From: Mermis nigrescens
Lineage: Eukaryota; Nematoda; Enoplea; Mermithida; Mermithidae
Assembly: GCA_036768485.1 (NCBI GenBank)
Contig: JAVLUZ010000146.1
Coordinates: forward strand, 310,001 to 374,000
Reading direction: 5' to 3'
DNA: 64,000 nt
Shown here one piece after another: positions 55,111-64,000 of this stretch. The notes under the pieces are model-generated. The model was not told the origin of the DNA and searched no databases. It was given only the letters and a program-made list of their open reading frames with translations. The position numbers and the translations under genes were made by a program. Every line of letters starts with the position of its first letter. Position 1 is the first letter of the stretch.

Positions 55111-55795
55111 CACACATGGGCGTGGGGGATCTGGGGGGTCTGGACCCCCCAGAAACCAAAAGACCCTTCCCCCCAGAAATCAAAAGACCCCCCAGAAATC
55201 GATTTTTGAAAATTTTTTTCGTTTTATTCGCAATTTTTTGATGCCAATGGATAGTGCTTAATGAAAAATGTCGAAAAATGGTGTTTTTATCGCCATATCA
55301 CCATTTTTTAACCCTCCTGTTACCAAGGGGTAATGCACCCTAGTACTACCAACGTCTAGATCGAAGATCTAGTCTCCAGGAGGTAGCAAATTTCAATAAA
55401 AATACATGTTTTTGGTAGCCGAGGATACGAGGATTTCAAAAATGTTATAAAATTTGCTCGAAACTAAAAACCTATTGAAAGAATTGCATTCAAACATTCA
55501 AAAAAGTGTTCAAAATGCGATTTGCAACACACGTAATACATGTTTTAAATCAAGAAATGAAGCTTTCCTTAAGGAATTCAGGTTAGTAACTTTTCTTTTA
55601 TTTCATAAAACATGTGTTTCAATGAGAAAAGAGGGTACTGAGAAGTTCACCAAATAAGGACTTCTGGTCTTACAGTAAACTGCAAAAAACAGGCATATAG
55701 ATCTCGGATCTAGACGTTGGTAGAAGTAGGGTTAAGGCCATTTTTTGACCTTCAAAAATCTTGGACCCCCAGAATTTTCTTGCTGCCCACGTATG
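55111..55795 (-). mobile_element. Family M MITE, copy 16, interrupted by a piggyBac-like MITE
   Basis: From CACACATGGGCG to GCCCACGTATG with a perfect duplication GTCGGCAG (55103-55110, 55796-55803). The 265-bp M sequence is split at TTAA (55308) by a 420-bp piggyBac-like element and continues at GGCCATTTTTTGACC. Confidence 0.92.
55312..55731. mobile_element. piggyBac-like non-autonomous element
   Basis: 420 bp flanked by TTAA on both sides (55308-55311, 55732-55735), starting CCCTCCTGTTACC and ending GTAGAAGTAGGG. Internal inverted blocks are CCAACGTCTAGATC and GATCTAGACGTTGG. CCCT ends with TTAA duplications are the piggyBac signature. No transposase frame. Confidence 0.9.
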
Positions 55796-55803
55796 GTCGG
55801 CAG

Positions 55804-56474
55804 CATGCACCTTCATGCTGTCGCGTTTTTCATTGCTTCATAATTTTCTGTCCAAAAATATTGCAAAAATTAATTATTTAATCAAAGATGATTGGGCTCG
55901 GTTCGAATTTGCGTGCTGTTGAATTCTGTCCTTGTGCTACACTATACTTGGAACCTTCAATATTTTCAAGCACCAGAATTCGGTCCCAAAACAAGTTAAA
56001 TAATAATCTTTTTGAGCCCTCAATTAGGTTTCCGGGGAACTTACATTATTTAGGTACTTAATCTCAAAAGGGGTTAAGTAAGTAAGTTTCACTAGGTGCG
56101 CGCGTAGAGGGCCAGGCTATCTTGATAGGCCGGGCCTTACCCCCGAGTCGCCTTTTGTGCAGCGCGTGAGCCTAAGCCGGGCTAAGTAAGCAAGTGAACG
56201 TAGGTTCGCCCTACGTTTACACATCTATGGTGTGGGCTTAGGTTGGGAAAAAAGTGTGCATATATACCAAAATTGTTCATCTATTCCAAAATTGACTATC
56301 AACATAAATTTTTAGAATCATTATATTCAGCTTGCGATTATTGCAATTGATCTGACAATGCACAGGATGGCCGATCTGGTAGTCAGCCGGTCTGGAGGGG
56401 GGTCAAAAATAGAGCTTCTTGCGCCAAAATGACCTAACAAATTGGCCTGAATGCTAAAATAGCGCAAAAACTAT
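55804..56474. other. Unresolved sequence with a foldback
   Basis: 56170-56240 contains CCTAAGCC and GGGCTTAGG around ACGTAGGTTCGCCCTACG, giving nested hairpins. Not a tRNA. The rest is unrecognised. Confidence 0.35.
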
Positions 56475-56482
56475 GTTATTAC

Positions 56483-56740
56483 CATACCTGGGCGTGGGGG
56501 GTATGGTGGTATGCACCCCTAGAAGGCAAAATACCCAAACAAGAAATGGCAAATACCCAACATTGCACCTCAGAATTTCACTTTTTAAAATTTTTCTTTT
56601 TTTCGGGGTTTTTTATGTCAATCGATCGACGAGAAACGCTCAAAAATGGTGTTTTTTCCGCCATAGCACTATTTTTAAGGCCAATATTTGACTTTGAAAA
56701 ATTTTGCACCCCTCCAGACATTTGAAGCCGCCCATCTATG
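56483..56740 (-). mobile_element. Family M MITE, copy 17
   Basis: 258-bp reversed copy from CATACCTGGGCG to GCCCATCTATG with a perfect duplication GTTATTAC (56475-56482, 56741-56748). Confidence 0.92.
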
Positions 56741-56748
56741 GTTATTAC

Positions 56749-57498
56749 TCAGCTTCTGGTCAATTTGGAGAACTGTTGAAGAAAATTTTCAGTTTTCATC
56801 CATTTTTGGACTTCATTTTGCTTCATTTTCCCGACAAAATTTACCATTTTCCCATTCTGGGGTGGGGTTGGGAGGACCCCTTTCAAAACCCTCCATGTGC
56901 ATGTTTGTATTATAAATCGGTAATTATAATTCGAAAAAAATCTTAAAATCTATGTACGCACAAAATAATCTGAAACAGAAAATATAAGGCTTTGTGTCAC
57001 AGACAAAATATAAAAACCGCTCGCCGATCCATTGCAGTCATTTAATTTTTTATACTAATCACTAGTTAAAATATTAATCGTTTACAAACACTCTAGCAGA
57101 TGGGGCAGCGAAGCGGTCCCATTTGCTAGTCAGTTTTAATTTTCGAAAAATCAGTGAATCTCTAAATGTTAATACAACTTTGTACATTGATTAATCAATC
57201 AGGGAACCACTCGCATCCAGACAAATTCTGTCGACAATGTCAGGTCGCAGAAAATATCTAGTCTATTTCACGAAACCTTGTGCATGAATTACAATTTCTG
57301 AACCAATGTAAATCGATTACAAAGAGCTGTTTAAACTGAAGCAAAAGTTACGATACTGAGCATAGCAACTGGTATGTATTGCATATGAAGTTTTGCGATG
57401 CAAAATTGAATTACAGTAGACTGTCTACGAGACACATTTGTAGTTGGTCGCTTGAGCGCTGAAAATTGATTTTTATGCACAAGGTTTCGCAAAATAGA
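56749..57498. other. Unrecognised intergenic DNA
   Basis: About 0.75 kb without an identified repeat or exon. Confidence 0.3.
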
Positions 57499-57506
57499 CT
57501 TGTACT

Positions 57507-57778
57507 CATAGGTGGGCAGCACCGAAATTCTTGGGGGTGGGGGGAGGGGGTGAAAAAAATTTTCAAAGGTCAAAAAATAGTCTTAAAAGTGGCCGTATGG
57601 CGAAAAAAACACCATTTTTCGACGTTTCTCATCGAGCACTATCAATGGCATAAGAAAAATTGCTAAAAAAGCAAAAAAAAATTTCAAAATTCAATTCTTG
57701 GGGGGAGGGGGTATTTTGATTTCTGGGAAGGGGTATTTCAACTTCTGGGAGGGTGCAAGCCCCCCACGCCCATGTGTG
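57507..57778 (+). mobile_element. Family M MITE, copy 18
   Basis: 272-bp copy from CATAGGTGGGCAGC to CCCATGTGTG; flanks CTTGTACT and CTTGTACC match 7 of 8. Confidence 0.88.
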
Positions 57779-58024
57779 CTTGTACCTACTCTTTAGACTC
57801 AAGTGCGATGCTGAATTATGCAATTTTATTTATAATTTAGTAAAATAGTTTTTGTTGCTTTTTTATTTCTAAAAAGCAATTTGAAGCAGAAATAACGCAT
57901 TTACTGAAGCGCCTTTATGACAAAAATTGTAAAATGACACAAGAAACGAGAAATTTATAAAATTCGTTTCGCAGCTGTATAAATCATTTAAACTCTACTC
58001 AAATAATCGCGATGGAATTTTTGG

Positions 58025-58206
58025 TTATTCAAAGGCAACTTCCGCACAAGGAGTTGGAACATACACGATTTGCTTGTTATTTCGGCCACTATTGTTGTTG
58101 CAGGAAAATGAGCAACACGTAAATGATGCTCCAAGTATGCTTGCCATAACTAAAATTTGACCAAAAACAAAAAAAATAAAAACAAAAATAGTACCAACAT
58201 AAACCA
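58025..58206 (-). CDS. Possible terminal exon of a small membrane protein
   Basis: Preceded by a textbook acceptor (TCTATTTTATTCACAG) and open for 59 codons to TAA at 58025-58027; it starts after the first base of a codon. The residues form one strongly hydrophobic segment (TIFVFIFFVFGQILVMASIL), then a Cys-rich turn (CCSFSC), a polar Asn/Gly/Lys stretch and a short tail IVYVPTPCAEVAFE. That layout suits the last transmembrane helix and cytoplasmic tail of a membrane protein. I do not recognise the family and find no upstream exon in the window. The T-rich hydrophobic part could be chance, so expression evidence is decisive. Confidence 0.42.
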
Positions 58207-58533
58207 CTGTGAATAAAATAGACTTGTAATTTTTCTATAACTCGGTCGTTTCTCCTAAGTTTTTAAATTTCTTCAGCTGCATTATTATCCTTTGCTGAGT
58301 AAGCAATCTAATTATGCCGCAATAATCAGAGAAAAATCAAAATGCATTGACTTCGAACGGAGAGAATTTCGATGATCAAAAAAATTAATCAATATTGGAT
58401 ATCAAAACAGTCTTGAGATTTATTTTGGCATGCAAATTATTCACGTTTGATATGATAAGAACCTGATGTAGCTCCAAAAAATCTTTGTTTACAAAAAATA
58501 AGCAGCTCTGAATGACGGGATCAGCAGACCAAT

Positions 58534-58750
58534 CATAGGTAGCGCGTTAGCGCGTACTCATAATATACTTGGGTACCCCCAACATATGCCCCCCCTCACA
58601 GCTTTAACGGCACACATTTAAGAGGTGCAGTTTTTTCAAAGGTGGATAATAAAAAAACTTAAGACCCCCATTTTTTGTTTACACTCAAAACCAAGCGATT
58701 TGTGAATATGTAAAGTTAACACCAAAAATTCAAATAATTTGTGGAGGGCC
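58534..58750 (+). repeat. Dispersed repeat, family R, copy 2
   Basis: Starts CATAGGTAGCGCGTTAGCGC and parallels 2624-2820 (TAATATACTTGGGTACCC, CCATTTTTTGTTTACA). Confidence 0.55.
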
Positions 58751-58828
58751 AATTTTTTTAAAAATGTTCTCCCTGACTAGTAGGTTACGAATCTAGTCTT
58801 CAAACTTTTTTACACTCATTAGTTGTTG

Positions 58829-59283
58829 CACTCACTCACTCACTCATCCTGTTTTACGTCGTTTTTCCCGATTGGAGTTGGACGTTTGATGCAATGTCGC
58901 CATTTCACCCGATCATGAGTGTCTTCCATACGTAGATTTTTGGCAGCCAAGTCCTTTTAATTGTCTTCATCCACGTTGTCTTCGGCCGGCCTCTTGGCAG
59001 TTTTCCAGGCGCCACCATGTTTTTGACTGATATAACATTACCGTCCAGGCTTCTTTCGACATGTCCTAGCCAGCGCAATCTGCAAGTCCGCAACGTTCCT
59101 GGATACTGTCCATTGTAAGTCTTCTAAGAATTTCTTAGTTGCTAATTTTGTCGGCCAGGCGCAAACCAAGCATCCAACGAAGATTTCACAATAGGATGAT
59201 AGGATTTCTTGATAGGATTTCTCAATAGATAGCACAGGATTGTGTATTAGACGGTTTTTTACTGTTTTCATGTGCAAAAGCAT
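58829..59283 (-). pseudogene. LINE ORF2 C-terminal remnant with (GAGT)n tail
   Basis: Reverse strand encodes CRLRWLGHVERSLDG and GKLPRGRPKTTWMKTIKRTW, the LRW.GHV.R......GRP..TW motif found at the C-terminus of several LINE reverse transcriptases. The tail is GAGTGAGTGAGTGAGTG at 58829-58848. Unrelated to the CR1- and Jockey-like copies nearby. Confidence 0.72.
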
Positions 59284-59559
59284 ATCTAACTCAGTTTTAC
59301 ATTCTAAGCAGTCTGATTGATTGGTTTCAGAAGGTAGACAGTTATAAAATCTTTTTTTTAAGTAATATTTTCAAATTTAGAGGCGGTTTATTGTAAAGAG
59401 TCTGGGACAAAAAATTTCTTTTTCCTGCCATATTCTCCACTTAGTAGACAGAACGTGGTAACTATCTTTAAAATGTGCCTCATCCTAAGCACAACACGTG
59501 AATATTTATTTTGTTTCTTTACAATCAATATTGCGTTATTAGTGCAGGCGTAAACTTTG

Positions 59560-59815
59560 CACTGAGAATTTTTTTTCCGCTCAGAGCGTCGTGGATGATG
59601 AATTTTGTGAAAAAATGTTCTCCGTGAGGTCAGAATAACGAATGTGACCTTTAAACTTTTCTACAATCAATACACAGTACCAAATGGTTTAAACTTTACA
59701 CTCTAGTGGATTAGTGAAAAACAGATTTTGTCCGAGACTTCTCTGCCAACTTTTTCGATTATGGAATGGGATAAATTAAAAAAATAAAAATAAAGTAACT
59801 TTTAAGGGCTACACG
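59560..59815 (+). repeat. Dispersed repeat flanking the Jockey-like LINE, left side
   Basis: Contains AGTGAAAAACAGATTTTGTC and AAGTAACTTTTAAGGGCTAC, matching CAGTGAAAAATACGTGTTTG and AAGTACTTTCTAAGGGGTAC at 63616-63720. The LINE thus sits inside or between copies of one repeat. Confidence 0.5.
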
Positions 59816-59849
59816 TTGTTGTTGTATTTGCTGGATATGGTACCATCGA

Positions 59850-62800
59850 TCAAATGTTTAATGTGGTTGCTATATTTGCTGGTTTCCTCCATAGTTCGAT
59901 GATATTTGCTTGTAAAGGCCGTGACGGGCAGTTGAAGAGGTGTAGTGTATCTTCTGTCACCGCCAGGCAGTAAGGGCAAACATCAGATGTTTGGCCAGTG
60001 TTGTCTAGTTGGCTGCGAGTCGATGCCAATATGTAGCTGTATCCGCTCCTTAGTTGTGCAAGTTTGGCTCGGGAGCAACGTGGGAGATTTGTTTCTTGTG
60101 CGGCGATGTTTGGTGGGCGACGGAATATGAAAGGGTTTGGTTTGATGAAGCGGTGATGGCTGGCGATCACTGCCTTCTTGTGGAGATTGTTTTGACATTG
60201 GTGAAGTGTCGTAAGTGGAGGTAGAATTCTTAAACGGCATTGAACTCTAGTTTCTGAGTACATTTTAAGTGTAGGTTTGAGCCAGAAATTTCTTTGACGT
60301 CGGCAAGGTGGTCCAGGACAGCCGAATAACTGCCTGCAATGCAGGCATGCGACGAAATATTGGTCAGCCAAGAGTCGGTTGTGATCTGATACAGATAGCA
60401 TTCTGGTTTTGCTATGCAGGTGGTCAATTGACGTGAGTTGAAGGCAACCGGTAGCCAAACGGAGTGCCGTATTTTGACAGCTTTGCAGTTTTCAAAATTA
60501 GATGTTTTAATTGACGGCGTCCAAACTGGTGCAGCATAATTCGAAATTGAACAGCCAATGGCCTTGTATGTTAGAAGAATTGTTTCTTTTTGTGCACCCC
60601 ATGTTCGTCCAGTCAATGCTTTCAAGATGTTGTTGCGTTTTTGAATTTTTTGTTTGATCGTCTCGGTATGGCAGTTGAACGATAGGCTAGGGTCAAACGT
60701 AACACCTAAAATTTTTGGATATTTTTCGGTTGGCAGATGTACGTTGTTGATGGAGATGTTGAGTTGCAGCGAATGTTGTTTGGTTTCAGGAGTAAATAGT
60801 GTACTTGTTGATTTTTTGGTAGAAATTGTGAGATGGCGGTTTTTGAGGAAGGTGGCGAGTAGAGGTGGATAGTTGTTCAACCGGTTTTCCATGATTTTGA
60901 TTGTTAGGTTGCTTGTGAACAAGGTTATATCATCCGGATACAAAATCACTTGGATTTCCGGTGATGGTGTTGGCAAGTCGCGGATATATGCACTGAATAA
61001 GGCTGGTGAAATCACAGAGCCTTGAGGCACACCCATTCTAGTGATTGTACTTTTGGATCTCACATTGCGGAAAGTACATATTGCTTCTCTTCCTCGTAAA
61101 TAAGCTTGCCAACCAGCGGCAGGTCCAGCCAGGTAAGGTCGAGTCGGCCAGAGTTTTCAGCAGCATAGTGTGATCCACAGAATCATAGGCTTTGCTCAGA
61201 TCCAGTGCTACTGCTATTGTTCTTTTCGCTGGTTTGGTTGGTTGAAACCTTGGCATACTGCCGTTGTAAGGTGCAAGAGGGCAGACGTAGTTGAATGGCC
61301 AGGTCTGAAGCCGTGCTGGTGTAAGGCAGGCGGTAAATGATTGATAATGTGTGGCAAGAGTAGGCGTTCCATTATTTTTGCAGAAGGGCATAAAAGTGAG
61401 ATAGGTCGCTATGATGATGCAGTATTAGGATCTTTGCCAGGTTTAGGCAAGGCGATTATGATCAAACGTTTCCAAATCAAAGGCAAAATAGCGGTCGAGG
61501 CAGACAAATTGAACAAATTGGTAAGGAACTGCAGACCAAAAGGGCCGAGGTGTTTTAGGTACGGCATTGCAATTTCATCTGGACCAAACGCCTTTGAGTT
61601 TTTGGCTTCTTTAATCGCTTTTTTGACATCGTTGATATTAAACTGCACTTGGCTAAGTTGTTTTTTGTGAATCTGGTGTATAACACGTCGGGTGTCGGGC
61701 GATGAGGTGAGTTGGCGAACCGCTGTGAACTGTTTCTGCAATTTGTTGGCAATACGATTGCTGTCAGTTTCTTCACTGGTAGAGAAACAAATAGGTGCAT
61801 TGTCAACGCCACGATTTTCGCCATCAAGTGCTTCTATGGTGGACCAAAGTCTTTTTGTGTTTGAAGGACGATTGTTCAGGTTGCCAACAAATTCTCGCCA
61901 TTTCCTGGTTTTTTCCTCATCACAGACTTGATTGAGCGTTTTGGTCAGGTTGGCTAGTCCGTTCGAAGTAGGGTCGATGCTTCTGATGGTATCACGTTCC
62001 TTTATCAGCTCATTAGCATGGTCAGATAGGCTTGGATCATAGAGTTTGCGATGACCAAATGGTATGCTATTCTTGGCGGCGGCTATAATGATATGTCTAA
62101 GCATGACTTCGCGTTGATGCACTGAGAGGTTATTGTTCAACGTGAGCGACGACACTTTATTTTCCACTTCAACGGAGAAAAGGGACCAGTTGGCTTTGTT
62201 GAAGTTAACAAAAGTCTTCTTTTGCGATATGATCAGCTCTTGTTTCGTATCTATTTTAAGTATGATAGGCTTATGGTCAGATGACAGGGTGTTTTTTGTG
62301 TTCCATTGTATGAGCGGTGCAAGTTCAGAAGAAGCAAGAGACAAATCGGGCGAAGTTGGTCGTTGATTGGCTGCAACTGGCAGACGGGTAGCTTGTTTCT
62401 CATTCAGCAGCAGTAGGTCGGATTGATCAATTAGGTCAGTGACAAAATTGCCACGACCATCATTAGATGGTGAATGCCACAATTTATTGTGTGCATTGAA
62501 ATTGCTCAATACAACTACTCTGTCCATGTCAAAAATAGCAGCCAGAGGCGGCTCATAGCCAGGAGGGCAGCTTGAGACAGGAGGAATATAGATATTGACC
62601 ACAGTGATGTCACCATTTGACGTTGCGATTGAAATTGCCGCTGATTCCATCATACCATCATTGCATAAGACAGGGATGTCGATTTTTTTTGCCACAGTGT
62701 CTTCGCGGATGAGAAAGCCAATACCACCACCAACATTGGGGGTGATGCGATCTTTGCGAAGTAAGCTATAGCCGTATGTTTTAGGATCTTTGATGCTGGG

Positions 62801-62917
62801 GTTGAGCTTAGTCTCTTGCAACACACCAATGGCAACGTCTTGTTCTTTCAAAAAGTTCATGAGCTCTGATATTTTGCCTTTTAAACCATTTATATTTAAT
62901 TGCAGTATTTTTAATGG
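59850..62917 (-). pseudogene. Jockey-like LINE ORF2: endonuclease and reverse transcriptase, broken
   Basis: Open from about 62910 to 61409: ILQLNINGLKGKISELM, VLQETKLNPS, VVNIYIPP, VVVLSNFNAHN (GDFN expected), SSDHKPIIL, then FGPDEIAMPYLKHLG and IIALPKPGKDP. After a shift: IMERLLLPHIINHLP, HGFRPGHSTTSALL, and in a third frame RTIAVALDLSKAYDSVDH. Then GVPQGSVISPALFSAYI and YPDDITLF (YADD expected), KILGVTFDPSLSF, and TWGAQKETILLTYKAIG. A shift near 60480 leads to ATGCLQLTSIDHL and the CPYC...H.F.C zinc motif. Breaks and altered catalytic residues make it inactive. Confidence 0.9.
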
Positions 62918-63328
62918 TTAGTTCTGTTGTTGTAACATAGAAGTGGCGCATTTAGGACATTTGTATGAATCTTTTTTGTAGTCACCAATTTTCTTCAAGC
63001 CGCTGCACTTCTGTTGCTTATGAATCCACATCTTGCAGTTTGAACAGAGCACTGAGTTGTAATAAGCGTTACTGCCACACACGCCACATGGGTAACGGAT
63101 GGGGCGAGTTGGTCCAGGATTTGGTTTGACGCCAGCACTAAGTAGTAGAAGCCGGAGCAGCACGGCTGGCATGTGTAGCTCCGCAAATAAAAACACATTT
63201 GATCGATGATGCTCCATATACAGAGAGTAAACGTCATTTGATCCAGCTGTAGATATTGTAGCGTGGAACAGGCACACTTGGCGTTGACCAATGTAGTCAA
63301 CGGCAACAGCGACGATATTCGTGCCCAA
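62918..63328 (-). CDS. Jockey-like LINE N-terminal ORF: 2A-like motif and PHD-type finger
   Basis: 136 residues. A leucine run with LLLLSAGVKPNPGP (about residues 60-73) resembles the 2A ribosome-skipping peptides of non-LTR elements, keeping NPGP but with Gly and Lys where the consensus has Asp and Glu. It is followed by CGVCGSNAYYNSVLCSNC, WIHKQQKCSGL and YKCPKC, a C4-H-C3-like PHD zinc finger. A stop at 62918 lies just before the endonuclease. The intact family would translate all of this as one polyprotein or with an upstream ORF. Start chosen as the first Met; a longer N-terminus is possible. Confidence 0.75.
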   Translation of the reverse strand: MGTNIVAVAVDYIGQRQVCLFHATISTAGSNDVYSLYMEHHRSNVFLFAELHMPAVLLRLLLLSAGVKPNPGPTRPIRYPCGVCGSNAYYNSVLCSNCKMWIHKQQKCSGLKKIGDYKKDSYKCPKCATSMLQQQN

Positions 63329-63349
63329 GGGCTAAACGTCGAAGCAAAC

Positions 63350-63840
63350 CGTGTTCTTGATAGGATGATAGGATTTTGATAGGATGATATTTGAATTGTT
63401 TATCGGGGTGTAAAGTTCGAAATCTGAGGTATAAAATTGGCGAAAAAACAGGTTTTTTTGTGTATAATTGGTAAATCATATCAAATATTTTGCGGAACAT
63501 TAGTTTGGCAAATACAAACGTACTAAAATCAAAGGGCTACGAACTGGCCCAAACCGAATTTATTTACACTCAATGGGGCGTTAGGTTCAGATTTTTAAAG
63601 TTTACAACGTGGTGGACAGTGAAAAATACGTGTTTGTCCATATTTTTGTTCGCCACTTTCTCTGTTCAGAAGTCGGGAGAGGTCGAATAGGATAAAAATG
63701 AAGTACTTTCTAAGGGGTACGCGTCACAGCGAAAATTGCGTTTGTTTACATCAATATTTAGCTTTTTCAGGAGGTGTAAAGTCAAAAAATGGCGGAGTTA
63801 AACGTGTTTCTGTTTTGTTTTTTTTTTCTGCCAAGTTCTG
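63350..63840 (+). repeat. Dispersed repeat flanking the Jockey-like LINE, right side
   Basis: Begins with TGATAGGATGATAGGATTTT (also at 59190-59220) and continues with blocks shared with 59560-59815. Confidence 0.5.
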
Positions 63841-63849
63841 GGTTATGAG

Positions 63850-64000
63850 CACACATGGGCGTGGGGGGGTCTGGGGGGTCTGGACCACACCTAAGCGTGG
63901 GGGGTTTGGGGGGGGGGTATGCACCCCCAGAAACCAAAATACCCCCCCCCCAGAAATCAAAATACCCCCAGAATTCAATTTTTGAAAATTTTTTTCGTTT
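63850..64000 (-). mobile_element. Family M MITE(s), cut by the window end
   Basis: Starts CACACATGGGCGTGGGG. After 36 bp a second M end appears (CACACCTAAGCGTGGGG at 63886), followed by the normal reversed interior, so one M element appears inserted in another's terminus. The rest lies beyond 64000. Confidence 0.75.

Larger units (their letters stand above)
59816..63335 (-). mobile_element. Jockey-like LINE, near full length, inactive
   Basis: Order on the minus strand: ORF1-like PHD-finger protein (63328-62918), AP endonuclease, reverse transcriptase, C-terminal zinc motif, and a (CAA)n tail at 59816-59830. About 3.5 kb. The ATCGGCYL-type segment (ATGCLQLTSIDHLHSKTRML) and the C-terminal zinc motif are typical of the abundant PHD-bearing Jockey-group elements of invertebrates. 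Several frameshifts. Confidence 0.88.

Noticed and set aside
54978..55241. Open frame crossing the N run
   Set aside because: Composed of a hAT-3-like fragment, undetermined bases and a MITE end; not a gene.
56172..56240. Possible tRNA or structured RNA from GGTTCGCCC and nested hairpins
   Set aside because: The stems do not form a cloverleaf and no pol III terminator follows.

Overview
The window is animal nuclear DNA, AT-rich and heavily loaded with transposons. The best clue to the organism is a gene I reassembled from ten exons on the minus strand. It encodes a 678-residue homolog of Egalitarian, the arthropod mRNA-transport adaptor that links BicD and dynein light chain and carries a 3'-5' exonuclease-like domain. 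With Jockey- and CR1-type LINEs and piggyBac, pogo and hAT elements, this suggests an arthropod or near relative. I cannot name the species.

Layout. Bases 1-141 look like the last coding exon of an unidentified plus-strand gene, convergent with egl. The egl coding exons run from 26021 down to 6648. All nine introns join in phase and the summed coding length (2037 bp) is a multiple of three. The introns (0.45-4.9 kb) are filled with MITEs, some within tens of bases of splice sites. From 26.9 to 48 kb the window is a graveyard of nested elements. A CR1-like LINE is split by a hAT-like element, which is split by a second hAT-like element carrying further copies and a pogo-like element. From 48 to 58 kb there are more MITE remnants, a 17-base assembly gap (55085-55101), and one plausible terminal exon of a small membrane protein (58025-58206, minus). 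At 59.8-63.3 kb lies a nearly full-length but broken Jockey-like LINE (minus strand).

Main themes. (1) egl is intact, but its exonuclease domain seems to have lost the acidic active-site residues, while an LC8-type motif remains near the C-terminus. (2) Nearly all small elements behave as hAT-superfamily non-autonomous transposons, shown by 8-bp target duplications read directly in many copies. (3) Several distinct families share a start of the type (C/T)AGTGATCG or TAGTnTTGT, followed by family-specific tandem 6-mer arrays in the subterminal regions. (4) A GGCGC-N3-GCGCC hairpin recurs across many otherwise different repeats. No hAT, pogo or piggyBac transposase was found in the window, so all of these would need help from elsewhere.

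Family names used below (M, N, R, T, Y, hAT-1 to hAT-7, hAT-G) are labels for this report only.
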